From positions 86,116-150,115 of the forward strand of contig NZ_FWWV01000024.1 in assembly GCF_900176075.1 (NCBI RefSeq): 64,000 bases of DNA. Reading direction: 5' to 3'. Origin of the DNA: Pasteurella testudinis DSM 23072. Its GTDB lineage: Bacteria > Pseudomonadota > Gammaproteobacteria > Enterobacterales > Pasteurellaceae. A model generated the notes under the pieces. The model worked only from the letters and a program-made list of their open reading frames with translations. It did no database searches and was not told where the DNA came from. Below, one piece after another: positions 18,256 through 27,808 of this stretch. Within the stretch, counting starts at the first letter, position 1. Each line of letters starts with the position of its first letter. The position numbers and the translations under genes are program-made.

Positions 18256-18266
18256 AAATGATTATA

Positions 18267-18314
18267 ACCGCACTTAAAATCTATTATTTGTAGATAATAA
18301 ACCCAAAGTGCGGT
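18267..18314 (-). terminator. Inverted USS pair at the island's right edge
   Basis: ACCGCACTT (18267-18275) and AAGTGCGGT (18306-18314) are the first uptake sequences after about 3.6 kb without any, and lie 3' of ppnN. The 30-base loop is long for a terminator, so function is uncertain. They mark the return to core genome. Confidence 0.55.
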
Positions 18315-18337
18315 TTTGGAACGTTATTGAGTAAACA

Positions 18338-19699
18338 CTATTTAATAATCCGATAGCAAGGCTGATAAGCATCGCCGCCCGGCAGTTTCATCCGGTGTTG
18401 TTCGACAAAGTCTTGCAGGACACGGTCGATTTTTTCCATTAATACCGGATCGCCGTGCAGCTGGAAAGGCCCTCTTTTTTCAACCTGTTCAATCGTATCC
18501 GGTTTGATGTTGCCGGCGACGATCCCGGAAAATACCCGCCGTAAATTCGCCGCCAAACTCTCTTTGCTTTGTTCCAAATGCAGATCCAGATTGCTCATGT
18601 TTTCATGGCTTGGTTCGAAGGGTTGCTGGAAGTCGGCTTCGATTTTCAGACTCCAGTTAAAGCCGTAAGAATCATTGTTTTTCAGTCGGGCTTTTTTGAC
18701 TTCCTTCATCTGCGCACTGACTTTGCGCGCGACCGTTTCCGGATCGTCAATAATAATTTCGTATAACGCTTGCGCTTCGGCGCCGAAAATATCCCCGATA
18801 AAACGATCCACGGTTTTGAAATAGTCTTCGCTTTCTTTCGGACCGGTCAAAAAGAGCGGTAGCTGAATGTTTTTATTCTGCGGATTTAATTTGATACCGA
18901 TAAGATAGAGCAGCTCCTCAAAGGTTCCCGGACCACCGGGGAAGATAATGATACAATGTCCCATGCGCACGAAGGCTTCCAGCCGTTTTTCAATATCCGG
19001 CATGATAATCAACTCGTTTACAATCGGATTCGGCGGTTCGGAAGCGATAATCGACGGTTCGGTAATGCCGATAAAGCGGCTGTTTTTAAAGCGTTGATTG
19101 GCGTGTCCGATTGCCGCCCCTTTCATCGGCGCTTCCATGACGCCCGGGCCGCAACCGGTGATAATATTCAGTTCGCGCAATCCCAATTGCAAACCGACGG
19201 CACGGCAATAACGGTATTCGACTTCATTGATCGAGTGACCGCCCCAGCAGACCGTCAGACAAGGCGATTCGCCCACGATCAAGGCTTTAGCATTGCGCAA
19301 GACGGTAAAAATATAGTTGGTAATATGATTGGCATTCAAATCCTGCTGTGGCGAAATTTGTTTTGTGATCACATTAACAAAAAGGATATCGCGTAATACG
19401 GCAAACAAATGATATTGAATGTTGCGAATGATTTTTTCATCGACAAACGCCGATTCCGGCGGATTGTGCAGCAACAGGGAAACGCCGCGTTCTTTGGCGA
19501 CCAATTCGATATCGAAATCTTTGTACATTCCCAGTAAAATTCGGCTGTCGTCGGTCACGGCGCCGGAATTCAAGACTGCCAAGGAACAGTTGCGGTAAAG
19601 CTGGTATAGGTTGCCGGAAACACCTTTTTCTAACAGTTCCACTTCCAGATGTGACAGTTGATCCATGCTGCCTTTCGGATTCACAAGATGTGAACTCAT
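18338..19699 (-). CDS. ppnN: Nucleotide 5'-monophosphate nucleosidase PpnN
   Basis: This 453-residue protein matches E. coli PpnN (YgdH), which splits purine and pyrimidine nucleoside monophosphates into base and ribose 5-phosphate and is controlled by (p)ppGpp. The central LOG-like Rossmann domain has [16 protein letters not shown] and [13 protein letters not shown], the substrate loop of this family. N- and C-terminal regulatory domains flank it. It is followed upstream by queF as in enterics (31-base gap). Confidence 0.93.
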   Translation of the reverse strand: MSSHLVNPKGSMDQLSHLEVELLEKGVSGNLYQLYRNCSLAVLNSGAVTDDSRILLGMYKDFDIELVAKERGVSLLLHNPPESAFVDEKIIRNIQYHLFAVLRDILFVNVITKQISPQQDLNANHITNYIFTVLRNAKALIVGESPCLTVCWGGHSINEVEYRYCRAVGLQLGLRELNIITGCGPGVMEAPMKGAAIGHANQRFKNSRFIGITEPSIIASEPPNPIVNELIIMPDIEKRLEAFVRMGHCIIIFPGGPGTFEELLYLIGIKLNPQNKNIQLPLFLTGPKESEDYFKTVDRFIGDIFGAEAQALYEIIIDDPETVARKVSAQMKEVKKARLKNNDSYGFNWSLKIEADFQQPFEPSHENMSNLDLHLEQSKESLAANLRRVFSGIVAGNIKPDTIEQVEKRGPFQLHGDPVLMEKIDRVLQDFVEQHRMKLPGGDAYQPCYRIIK

Positions 19700-19730
19700 A
19701 TTTTTCTCCTTTTTATGGGGTTTTTATTTA

Positions 19731-20591
19731 TTATTGACGTGCTAACCGCTGATTTTCCGCTTCGAACGGGTAGTTCGCCCGATAAGGATTGATATCCAAT
19801 CCGCCGCGTCGGGTATAGCGGGCGTAAACTTTCAGTTTTTCCGGCTTGGCGTAGTGCATTAAATCACAAAAAATGCGTTCGACACACTGTTCGTGAAATT
19901 CGTTATGTTGACGGAACGAAACCAAATAGCGCAGCAACGCTTCACGGTTGATTTTAGCGCCGCGGTATTCAATCTGCACGCTGCCCCAATCCGGTTGCGA
20001 GGTGATCAGGCAGTTGGATTTCAGCAGGTGGCTGACCAAGGTTTCATGCACGCATTCCGCCGTTTTGCCTGTCGCTGTTGCAGTGCAGTGTTGCAGCCAG
20101 TCCGGATTAAATTCATAATCGGTAATCTCAATATCTTGTTGATCGATGCAGTCGCCGTCGAATGCCGCAATGGTTTGATGTCGATAATCGTCCAAACGGT
20201 GTAACCGCACTTTGACCTCGCCGTCGGCACAGTGTGCCAAATCGCGTTGCAGCGTGCTTTCCACCGTTTGCCAATCGCTAAAACGGCTCTGGTTAAAGCT
20301 GTTGAGGTAGAGCTTGAAACTTTTCGATTCGATTAAATTCACGCTGCGAAAATCCAGATACACATCGGCAATCGCCACTTGCGGCAAGCCGTTTTGATTG
20401 AGCCAAGAGAGTTCGTACAGCGTCCAAATGTCGGCGCCGCTGCTGAACGGTTGCCGTTGGCTGATCCCTAACGCATCACGGTTTAACTTGCGCGGCACGG
20501 CTTGCAGCAGGGAAGGATCATATTCGCTGCGATAATCGGTGTGTTTGCCCAGTGTCAATTGATCCAAACTGGTGTGTTGATAAGTTGTCAT
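19731..20591 (-). CDS. queF: NADPH-dependent 7-cyano-7-deazaguanine reductase
   Basis: This 286-residue enzyme reduces preQ0 to preQ1 in queuosine synthesis. The QueF motif [12 protein letters not shown] binds NADPH, and [11 protein letters not shown] contains the catalytic Cys; it is the long, two-domain enteric type. Its start overlaps the stop of the upstream DUF2310 gene (20588-20591), so the two are coupled. Confidence 0.95.
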   Translation of the reverse strand: MTTYQHTSLDQLTLGKHTDYRSEYDPSLLQAVPRKLNRDALGISQRQPFSSGADIWTLYELSWLNQNGLPQVAIADVYLDFRSVNLIESKSFKLYLNSFNQSRFSDWQTVESTLQRDLAHCADGEVKVRLHRLDDYRHQTIAAFDGDCIDQQDIEITDYEFNPDWLQHCTATATGKTAECVHETLVSHLLKSNCLITSQPDWGSVQIEYRGAKINREALLRYLVSFRQHNEFHEQCVERIFCDLMHYAKPEKLKVYARYTRRGGLDINPYRANYPFEAENQRLARQ

Positions 20592-21403
20592 GCTTGAGAT
20601 CCTGTGTTGTCATACCAAGAAAGATTCGAAACCAAACGGCAGTGATCACATTTAAAGTGAAACAGATTAAACAGTGGTTTTTCCAACAACCAATCCTGTT
20701 TACACAGCGGACATTTCCGCTGTTTTTCCTGCTGGTGATCGCGGCTGCCCAAATGATAAAGATAATAATAAGTCGGAATTTGGCTGGCTTCACTGATTTC
20801 TTTGCACAGATGATAACCGTGTTTGAATAACGGGCTATCGGTCGTTGAAATTTGCTGCAATGCCTGTTGTTCCAACACCGCACCGTTCATTTGCAACTGA
20901 TCGCAAGCCTGCCAATTCTCCTGCCATTTAATCAAATCCATACTCAGTGCCGAATGCTGTTGCAATTCCAGATAAAGCGGCAGCGGCAGGAAATGATCGC
21001 CGCTGAATAGTGGCGAACAGGTGTGTAGATAGGTGGTATATAAAATTTGCCAAGAGGGCAGCTCGTTTTGGTGGCTGATATTGGAATTCAAATCTTCTGC
21101 GACCAGACCGATCTGCTCTAAAAAAATGCCGGATTCCGCTGCCTTGATTAAGGCATGATTGACATTCTCGTTGTTATGATAAGGCATGAGCGAATGCTGT
21201 GCCGGCGAAATCACTTTTACCGTGAAACCGCGCTTATTCTCAATCTCATCATAGAATATCGGAAATTCGCGTCCGATGATTTGCCCGTTATAACGCCACT
21301 GTTCCAGAATTTGATTAATCAGATTGACAGCACCTTGTTGTTGCAAATTTTGTTGTTGTGCCTGATTGGCATCGTAATTGAAGAAGACCTCGACTAAATA
21401 CAT
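20588..21403 (-). CDS. DUF2310 zinc-ribbon protein
   Basis: This 271-residue protein ends with a four-cysteine zinc ribbon, CPLC and CDHC separated by about 20 residues, within the last 45 residues. The rest is a soluble Leu/Gln-rich domain starting [10 protein letters not shown]. It belongs to the DUF2310 Zn-ribbon family, as I recall it. In E. coli this place between queF and yqcC is taken by syd, which is not similar. ATGA coupling with queF suggests a link to queuosine metabolism or simply shared expression. Confidence 0.75.
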   Translation of the reverse strand: MYLVEVFFNYDANQAQQQNLQQQGAVNLINQILEQWRYNGQIIGREFPIFYDEIENKRGFTVKVISPAQHSLMPYHNNENVNHALIKAAESGIFLEQIGLVAEDLNSNISHQNELPSWQILYTTYLHTCSPLFSGDHFLPLPLYLELQQHSALSMDLIKWQENWQACDQLQMNGAVLEQQALQQISTTDSPLFKHGYHLCKEISEASQIPTYYYLYHLGSRDHQQEKQRKCPLCKQDWLLEKPLFNLFHFKCDHCRLVSNLSWYDNTGSQA

Positions 21404-21428
21404 CCTATCCGGTTTCCATATAAAAAAA

Positions 21429-21448
21429 TATGCTAAAATTGTAGCATA
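21429..21448. promoter_or_regulatory. Palindrome in the DUF2310/yqcC divergent promoter region
   Basis: TATGCTA (21429-21435) and TAGCATA (21442-21448) form a perfect 7-bp inverted repeat with a 6-base spacer, in the 119-base divergent intergenic region. It may be an operator or overlap a -10 element. The binding protein is unknown. Confidence 0.35.
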
Positions 21449-21522
21449 AACTCTGATTTTACTCTCTTTTTTTATGGAGTTTGGATTACAATAGCCGTCT
21501 TATTTTTTACGAGGAATTAAAA

Positions 21523-21843
21523 ATGACAGAGTTTGATGTTGTCCGCCGCCATTTGCAACAGTTGCAAAACAATCTGCAGCGATTGGCATTATGGCAAGCC
21601 CTGCCGCCGGAAGCGGTGCGGTTGGAGAGCAGCCAGCCGTTCCATTTGGACACGCTGCAACCGCACGAGTGGCTGCAATGGATTTTTATTCCGCGCATGA
21701 CCGCACTTTTGGATTGCGGCGCGAATTTGCCGGACAAAATTGCCATCACGCCTTATCTTGAGGAAGCAATGGCCGAATGCGATCAGCTGGAACTGTTATT
21801 GCAGCCGTTAGCCGAAATCGAAACCTTACTCAATGAACAATAA
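21523..21843 (+). CDS. yqcC: YqcC family protein
   Basis: This 106-residue protein matches the YqcC (DUF446) family: an all-helical protein with the segment HEWLQWIFIPRMTALLD. The ATG at 21523 has GAGGA upstream and gives the family length; the longer frame from 21481 starts with a non-ATG codon. The downstream truC reading frame overlaps it, matching the E. coli yqcC-truC order. Function is unknown. Confidence 0.85.
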   Translation: MTEFDVVRRHLQQLQNNLQRLALWQALPPEAVRLESSQPFHLDTLQPHEWLQWIFIPRMTALLDCGANLPDKIAITPYLEEAMAECDQLELLLQPLAEIETLLNEQ

Positions 21844-22684
21844 ACCGTATAACAATAACATGAATTACGATGGCACGGAATGCGAGAGCGCTGATCAGAC
21901 GACCACACTTTTTGACACCGACCGGCAAACCGAGCGGCAGATGCCGCTAACTCTGGAGATTTTATACCGTGACGAGGATATTATTGCCGTCAACAAACCG
22001 GCCGGTATGCTGGTACACCGCAGTTGGTTGGACAAGCACGAAACCCGTTTCGTAATGCAGACCTTGCGCGATCAAATTGGGCAGCACGTTTACACCGTTC
22101 ACCGTTTAGACCGTCCGACGTCTGGTGTCTTGGTATTGGCGTTGAACCAAGCGGCGGCGCGCCGTTTAAGTCAGCAATTTGAACACAAGCGGATTGAAAA
22201 AGTGTATTTGGCGCTGGTGCGCGGTTTTCTCGACGGCAGCGGTACGATTGATTACCCGTTGAAAGTGCGGTTGGATAAAATCGCAGACAAATTTAGTCAA
22301 CAGGAGAAAGAGGCGCAAAGTGCGGTCACGCACTATCAAGCGTTAGCGCAGATAGAAATGCCGTATCCGGCAGGGCGTTATCCGACCACCCGTTACAGTT
22401 TGGTGAGATTATCGCCGCAAACCGGACGCAAACATCAGCTGCGCCGCCATCTGAAGCACCTTCACCACCCGATTATCGGCGATTCCGCTTATGGCGATTT
22501 GCGCCAAAACCGCACTTTCACCCGACAGTTAGGCTGTTGCGGCTTGATGCTGCATGCGCAACAAATCCGCTTTGCACACCCGATAACGGGGCAGGAAGTG
22601 AACATTTGCGCGGGGGTAGATGAAAATTGGCAGCGGATGTTGAATATTTTTAAATGGAAAATTAATAATCATGATCTTTATTAG
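21833..22684 (+). CDS. truC: tRNA pseudouridine(65) synthase TruC
   Basis: An RluA-family pseudouridine synthase with VHRLDRPTSGVL (catalytic Asp), VNKPAGMLVHRSWLD and SPQTGRKHQLRRHLKHLHHP. TruC makes pseudouridine 65 in tRNA-Ile1 and tRNA-Asp. The ORF from 21833 (283 aa) overlaps yqcC by 11 bases. E. coli TruC (260 aa) starts close to the LEILYRDE motif, so the ATG at 21941 is an alternative start and the extra 36 residues may be untranslated. Confidence 0.88.
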   Translation: MNNKPYNNNMNYDGTECESADQTTTLFDTDRQTERQMPLTLEILYRDEDIIAVNKPAGMLVHRSWLDKHETRFVMQTLRDQIGQHVYTVHRLDRPTSGVLVLALNQAAARRLSQQFEHKRIEKVYLALVRGFLDGSGTIDYPLKVRLDKIADKFSQQEKEAQSAVTHYQALAQIEMPYPAGRYPTTRYSLVRLSPQTGRKHQLRRHLKHLHHPIIGDSAYGDLRQNRTFTRQLGCCGLMLHAQQIRFAHPITGQEVNICAGVDENWQRMLNIFKWKINNHDLY

Positions 22685-22817
22685 ATTATGGCTAAATAAA
22701 TAGCAAATCTATTGGAAGACCAAGCCTGTTTTGCAATTGTAGTTGCAATTTATATAACCTTTGTATATGTTATCAGACAAGTCGCTATGTCGGGTGGCTT
22801 AATGCTATGTTAATTGA

Positions 22818-22861
22818 TGTACACTTTAAAGTGAGTACACATATCAAACCTATCGTTTGAT
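22818..22861. promoter_or_regulatory. Two dyads upstream of the TAXI transporter genes
   Basis: An imperfect dyad, TGTACACTTTAAAGTGAGTA then CAC (22818-22840), centres on ACTTTAAAGT. A perfect 7-bp repeat ATCAAAC/GTTTGAT (22843-22861) follows. Both lie just upstream of the solute-binding protein gene and are candidate operator or promoter elements. The rest of 22685-22817 shows no gene. Confidence 0.4.
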
Positions 22862-22889
22862 AGATTACAATGTAGAAGGAGTGCTATAC

Positions 22890-23849
22890 ATGAAACAACT
22901 TTTTAAATTATCTCTGGTTGCCGGATTAATGGCATCTTCTGCCGCGGTGAGCGCTGCCGAACAGTTCGTCACAATCGGTACCGGCGGGCAAACCGGTGTT
23001 TATTATGTCGTGGGTCAATCCATTTGCCAATTGGTTAATCGTGATTCCGCCAAAAGCGGAATTAAATGTAACGCTCCTTCCACCGGTGCTTCCGTAGCCA
23101 ACCTGAATGCCATTGCCGGCAAGCAGTTGGATATGGGGATTGCCCAGTCAGACTGGCAATATCATGCCTATAACGGCACCAGTTCATTTGAAGGCAAGAA
23201 AAACGATAAATTAAGAGCGGTTTTCTCGATTCACCCAGAACCGTTCACCGTGATGGCGCGTGACGATTCCGCTATCAATTCTTTCGATGACTTGAAAGGC
23301 AAACGTGTCAACGTCGGCGATCCGGGCTCCGGTACGCGCGCCACCATGAATGTGATTTTGGCAGCGAAAGGCTGGGATACTTCCGCATTCCGTGTGGCTT
23401 CCGAGTTGAAACCGGCGGAAATGGCTTCCGTGATGTGTGATAACAATCTGGACGCGATCACCTACAACGTCGGACACCCGAACGGTGCGTTGAAAGAAGC
23501 GGCGGCATCTTGTGCGGCGCATTTAGTACCGGTTGAAGGCGAAGCGATTGACAAATTGATTGCCGATCACAGCTATTATGCAAAAGCCGTGATTCCGGGC
23601 GGGCTATATGCCGGTTCGGATAATCCGACCAATACGTTCGGGGTTTATGCCACTCTGGTCACGTCTGCCGATGTCAGTGACGATCAGGTTTATGCGGTCG
23701 TTAAAGCAGTATTTGATAACTTTGACCGTTTCAAACGTTTGCATCCGGCATTTGCCAACTTGAAAGAAGATGAAATGATCAAAAATGCACTATCGGCTCC
23801 GTTACACGACGGCGCGGTGCGTTACTACAAAGAGCGAGGCTGGATGTAA
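22890..23849 (+). CDS. TAXI-family TRAP transporter solute-binding protein
   Basis: This 319-residue periplasmic protein has a signal peptide (cut near VSA-AEQ) and the TAXI signature near the N-terminus (TIGTGGQTGVYYVVGQSIC), with NVGDPGSGTRAT in the middle. It captures a ligand, probably a small carboxylate or amino acid, for the permease encoded next. ATG 22890 is chosen because AGAAGGAG lies just upstream. The ligand cannot be told from sequence. Confidence 0.9.
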   Translation: MKQLFKLSLVAGLMASSAAVSAAEQFVTIGTGGQTGVYYVVGQSICQLVNRDSAKSGIKCNAPSTGASVANLNAIAGKQLDMGIAQSDWQYHAYNGTSSFEGKKNDKLRAVFSIHPEPFTVMARDDSAINSFDDLKGKRVNVGDPGSGTRATMNVILAAKGWDTSAFRVASELKPAEMASVMCDNNLDAITYNVGHPNGALKEAAASCAAHLVPVEGEAIDKLIADHSYYAKAVIPGGLYAGSDNPTNTFGVYATLVTSADVSDDQVYAVVKAVFDNFDRFKRLHPAFANLKEDEMIKNALSAPLHDGAVRYYKERGWM

Positions 23850-23878
23850 TTCCGTCCGACCGCACTTTATTCTCATTT

Positions 23879-23900
23879 AAGGCAGGAATTATCCTGCCTT
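23879..23900 (+). terminator. Intercistronic hairpin between binding protein and permease
   Basis: AAGGCAGGA (23879-23887) and TCCTGCCTT (23892-23900) form a 9-bp stem with an ATTA loop and a poor U-tract. Such a hairpin could partly terminate or protect the upstream mRNA, giving more binding protein than permease. Confidence 0.55.
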
Positions 23901-23937
23901 TGCCGTTTAAAACTATAACTTAATAGGGAAAAGGACT

Positions 23938-26586
23938 ATGTTAGACAAAACCCATAAAACCTTTGACCAAGATGATTTGCAAGACATGGTGGCTGCGAAC
24001 GACTCAGGTGGTCGCAATCCCTATGGTTTTACAAAAAAATTGATTTTTGGGGTCGCAATTCTTTGGTCGTTATTTCAAATTTATTATGCTTCCCCGTTGC
24101 CTTTCGTTTTTCAGGAAGCGTTACGTTCAATTGGTTTAGGCTCAATCAATGTGGTTTTTGATGACACGAAAGCCCGTTCCATTCACTTATCGTTTTCCCT
24201 GTTTTTGGCCTACCTCTCTTATCCGGCATTTAAATCATCACCGATTCACCGTGTGCCGCTACATGATTGGATTTTTGCCATCGTCGCCACATTTTGCGCC
24301 TCGTATTACCTGTTTTTTTATAGTGAATTGGTTACTCGTTTCGGTGCGCCGAACACACAAGATATCGTGGTCGGGATCATCGGTATTTTACTGCTGTTGG
24401 AAGCGACTCGCCGTAGCTTGGGTTTGCCGTTGGTGATTATTGCTTCGGTATTTTTGTTGTATAACTATTTCGGGCAATATTTTCCGTCCAACTGGATTAT
24501 CAGCCATCGGACCGGCAGTTTGTCACACATCATCAATCAGCAATGGATCACCACCGAAGGGGTATTCGGTGTCGCATTAGGGGTTTCCACCAAATATGTG
24601 TTCTTGTTTGTACTCTTCGGAGCATTATTGGATAAAGCCGGTGCCGGTAACTATTTCATCAAAACTGCCTTTGCCTATTTGGGACATTTCCGTGGCGGAC
24701 CGGCAAAAGCCGCTGTAGTGGCTTCCGGTTTGACCGGTTTGATCTCCGGTTCGTCGATTGCCAATGTGGTGACGACCGGCACTTTCACTATTCCAATGAT
24801 GAAACGGGTCGGATTTTCGGCGGAAAAAGCCGGCGCAGTGGAAGTGGCTTCGTCAGTCAACGGACAAATTATGCCGCCGGTGATGGGCGCGGCGGCGTTT
24901 TTGATGATCGAATATGTCAATATGCCGTATAACCAGTTAATCACGCACGCATTTTTACCTGCCGTTATTTCGTATATCGCATTGGTTTATATCGTCCATT
25001 TGGAAGCCTCTAAGATGAATCTGCAAGGCTTGGAAAGAGCAGATGCGGCAAAACCTTGGGTGATTAGCCTGTTGAGCGCATTAGGCAGCTTTATTACCAT
25101 TTGCCTGCTGTATTTTGCTATCCACTACGGCTTATCATGGATTAAGGATATTTCGCCTGATCACTCGCTGGCTATCGTCTCGGCGATTATCGGGGTAATT
25201 TATTTATTGCTGCTGAAACGCGTTTCCAACTTCAGTGATTTGGAAATTGATGATCCGAATTCGCCGGTGGTGAAATTGCCGTCGGTTAAGCCTACCGTTA
25301 ACGCAGGATTACACTTCTTGCTGCCGGTGGTAATTTTGATTTGGTGTTTGATGATCGAAAGAATGTCTCCGGGCTTATCTGCTTTTTGGGGCAGTTTGGC
25401 GCTGTGTTTTATTCTGCTGACACAACGCCCGATTCTGAATTTCTATCGTAAACAAGGGGAGATTTGGACGGCGACCAAGCACGGATTTAACGATTTGGTC
25501 ACCGGACTGGAAAGCGGCGCGCGCAATATGATCGGCATCGGGATAGCCACCTCAACCGCCGGAATCATCGTCGGGGTAGTGGCATTAACCGGTTTCGGCG
25601 TGCAGCTTTCCAGTATCATCGAATTTTTATCGATGGGTAATATCCTGTTGATGTTGATTTTAGTGGCAATATTCAGCTTGATTCTGGGCATGGGATTACC
25701 GACAACGGCAAACTATATTGTGGTGTCTTCATTGATGGCAACCGTGATTGTGGAAGTCGGACGACAAAACGGCTTGATTGTGCCATTGATTGCAGTGCAT
25801 TTATTCGTTTTCTATTTCGGGATTATGGCGGATGTGACACCGCCGGTCGGGCTTGCCTCCTTTGCAGCGGCAGCCGTATCCGGCGGCAATCCGATCAAAA
25901 CCGGTCTGGTTGCATTCGGTTACAGCTTGCGTACCGCACTTTTACCGTTCCTGTTTATTTTCAATACCGATTTATTGTTGATTGATGTCGGATTGGCAAA
26001 AGGAATCATGGTCTTTATTGTCGCCACCATTGCCATATTGGCCTTTACCGCCGCGACGATGCGCTATTTCTTTGACCATACCAAATGGTGGGAAGTCTTG
26101 CTATTGCTATTGATTTCCTTCATGTTGTTCCGCCCGGGTTTTTTCATGAACTATATTTCGCCAACCGAGCGTTATATCGAACCGGTTCATATGGTTGAAG
26201 AAATTGCATACGCGCCGGTGGGCGAAACCCTGACCTTAAAAGTGGCTGGCATTAACCAATATGGCTCTCCGGTAGAGTTCTATTCGCAATTAAAAGTGCC
26301 GCAAGGCGAAAGTGGGGAAGAGCGGATTCAGAATCTTGGTTTGACCTTGCTGGATACCGGCGAACAGATTGAAATAAATGGTGAAATGAGCAATAAAATT
26401 CTGATTGATGACGCCCGCATGGATTCCGAAGCGGAAAAAGCCGGTTTAAGTTGGGATCAAACTATCCTACAGGTTGCGTTACCGCGTCACAATACCATTC
26501 CGAAAGAGTGGATGTTTCTTCCTGCTTTAGTCTTGTTATCCGGTCTGGCGTTTAGTCAAATCCGACGCCGTAAAGCATTATCCTGA
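23938..26586 (+). CDS. TRAP transporter fused 4TM/12TM permease
   Basis: This 882-residue inner-membrane protein joins the small (DctQ-like) and large (DctM-like) TRAP subunits, the usual form for TAXI systems. The DctM part has ASGLTGLISGSSIANVVTTG and GLPTTANYIVVSSLMA motifs. The final 170 residues after the last core helices form the DUF3394-like C-terminal extension. Transport is driven by an ion gradient. It follows the binding protein gene, and a Usp gene follows after 14 bases. Confidence 0.92.
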   Translation: MLDKTHKTFDQDDLQDMVAANDSGGRNPYGFTKKLIFGVAILWSLFQIYYASPLPFVFQEALRSIGLGSINVVFDDTKARSIHLSFSLFLAYLSYPAFKSSPIHRVPLHDWIFAIVATFCASYYLFFYSELVTRFGAPNTQDIVVGIIGILLLLEATRRSLGLPLVIIASVFLLYNYFGQYFPSNWIISHRTGSLSHIINQQWITTEGVFGVALGVSTKYVFLFVLFGALLDKAGAGNYFIKTAFAYLGHFRGGPAKAAVVASGLTGLISGSSIANVVTTGTFTIPMMKRVGFSAEKAGAVEVASSVNGQIMPPVMGAAAFLMIEYVNMPYNQLITHAFLPAVISYIALVYIVHLEASKMNLQGLERADAAKPWVISLLSALGSFITICLLYFAIHYGLSWIKDISPDHSLAIVSAIIGVIYLLLLKRVSNFSDLEIDDPNSPVVKLPSVKPTVNAGLHFLLPVVILIWCLMIERMSPGLSAFWGSLALCFILLTQRPILNFYRKQGEIWTATKHGFNDLVTGLESGARNMIGIGIATSTAGIIVGVVALTGFGVQLSSIIEFLSMGNILLMLILVAIFSLILGMGLPTTANYIVVSSLMATVIVEVGRQNGLIVPLIAVHLFVFYFGIMADVTPPVGLASFAAAAVSGGNPIKTGLVAFGYSLRTALLPFLFIFNTDLLLIDVGLAKGIMVFIVATIAILAFTAATMRYFFDHTKWWEVLLLLLISFMLFRPGFFMNYISPTERYIEPVHMVEEIAYAPVGETLTLKVAGINQYGSPVEFYSQLKVPQGESGEERIQNLGLTLLDTGEQIEINGEMSNKILIDDARMDSEAEKAGLSWDQTILQVALPRHNTIPKEWMFLPALVLLSGLAFSQIRRRKALS

Positions 26587-26600
26587 ATGGAGTTTATGTT

Positions 26601-27026
26601 ATGTTTAAAAATATTTTAATCGTGATTGACCTTGGCTATATTCCGCTAGCCAAAAAACTGGCGGAAACCGCACTTGAGATGACTAAGAATAACCCTGATA
26701 CGGTGTATCGGGTTGCCGGCATTGTTTCAGCGCCGAGCAACAGTATTGTGTCATCTTTTTTACCGACCAATTTCGATAAAGACGTGTTGGCGGAAGCGAA
26801 TAAAAAGCTGCATGAGTTTACGCAAAACGTATTTCCCAAAGAGAGCAAAGTGCAGCATATTGTCGCTTACGGCACGATTTATGAAGAAGTGAATCGGGTA
26901 GCGGAAGAAAAAAACGTGGATTTGATTATTATGATGGCATCGAAAGATGACAATAAAGAAGGGTTAAGCTCTAACACCGTCAAAGTGGCGCGGTATAGTC
27001 GAAAACCGATTTTGATTCTGCGTTGA
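26601..27026 (+). CDS. Universal stress protein linked to the TRAP transporter
   Basis: This 141-residue protein starts MFKNILIVIDLGYI and has the Usp fold. The end of the family's ATP-binding motif (G-2x-G-9x-G-S/T) is degenerate here (EGLSSNTVKVARYSRKPILILR). TRAP operons often carry a Usp regulator, such as TeaD of the Halomonas ectoine transporter, which tunes transport. It closes the operon at the terminator 27041-27075. Confidence 0.85.
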   Translation: MFKNILIVIDLGYIPLAKKLAETALEMTKNNPDTVYRVAGIVSAPSNSIVSSFLPTNFDKDVLAEANKKLHEFTQNVFPKESKVQHIVAYGTIYEEVNRVAEEKNVDLIIMMASKDDNKEGLSSNTVKVARYSRKPILILR

Positions 27027-27040
27027 TTTGAGCGCGAAAC

Positions 27041-27075
27041 AAAACGGCACTGAGATTTTCATTCAGTGCCGTTTT
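27041..27075. terminator. Bidirectional terminator between the TRAP operon and dps
   Basis: AAAACGGCACTGA (27041-27053) pairs with TCAGTGCCGTTTT (27063-27075), with a T-run after it. It separates convergent genes and can serve both strands. Confidence 0.85.
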
Positions 27076-27092
27076 TTGTGGCAAGTGAGAAA

Positions 27093-27563
27093 TTATCGTG
27101 CCGATGCCGCATTCAGCATCCAAATCAGTTTTTCCTGTTCTTTGATATAGTCACTCATTTGTGAAGCCGTGCCTTCATCGTCGGCTTCACCGGCTAAAAA
27201 CAGAATATCACGTTGTAGAACCAGCAATGCTTTAAAACCATCCAATGTGCCTTGCAGCGTTTCTTTATCCGTAACGGCATTAGTATGCGATTTAATTTGC
27301 GAAATTGCCAAATAGTCTTGGAAAGAGTGCAACGGACGTTGACCTAATGTTAAAATCCGTTCGGCGATTTCATCAACCTTGATGACCAAATCATTGTAAA
27401 TTTCTTCGAATTTAGCATGCAGTTCAAAAAAGTTAGGTCCGGTAATATTCCAGTGATAACCACGCACATTCATGTAGAAAACTTGATAATTTGCCAGTAA
27501 AACGTTTAATTTTTCGGCGAGGGTTTGTGACTTTCCCACATCTAATCCGATATTTGTTGTCAT
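27093..27563 (-). CDS. dps: Dps family DNA-binding ferritin-like protein
   Basis: This 156-residue protein forms a dodecameric cage that oxidises and stores iron with peroxide and protects DNA. Inter-subunit ferroxidase residues H37, H49, D64 and E68 have the spacing of E. coli Dps (51, 63, 78, 82). The N-terminus lacks the lysine-rich tail of E. coli Dps, so DNA binding may be weak. The region 27564-27740 upstream has no other gene. Confidence 0.93.
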   Translation of the reverse strand: MTTNIGLDVGKSQTLAEKLNVLLANYQVFYMNVRGYHWNITGPNFFELHAKFEEIYNDLVIKVDEIAERILTLGQRPLHSFQDYLAISQIKSHTNAVTDKETLQGTLDGFKALLVLQRDILFLAGEADDEGTASQMSDYIKEQEKLIWMLNAASAR

Positions 27564-27748
27564 AATCTTTCTCCATAATTAATAATAAAAAATAAGCGAT
27601 AACGTATTCACACATTAAGTATAGGTGTTAATGCGTTTTGCCGCCAATCACAATTATGGATAGAATTGATAGGTTAATCCTAATATTATTTCGGTTATTG
27701 ATATTAATTGCCAATCAAAAAAGGCGAAAAGTGCGGTCAACTCCCATG

Positions 27749-27774
27749 AAAAAAGCCTCCGGACGGAAGCTTTT
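27749..27774 (-). terminator. Terminator 3' of uspE
   Basis: AAAAGC (27751-27756) and GCTTTT (27769-27774) close a hairpin with an inner TCC/GGA stem and one mismatch. On the minus strand it runs into T6, suiting termination of the leftward uspE transcript. Confidence 0.65.
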
Positions 27775-27808
27775 AAACCGAGATAAACTAAGAAAAAGGG
27801 AAATTTGT

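Noticed and set aside
20588..21403. Syd protein, expected here from E. coli gene order
   Set aside because: The sequence has a C-terminal four-Cys zinc ribbon and no similarity to Syd; DUF2310 fits.
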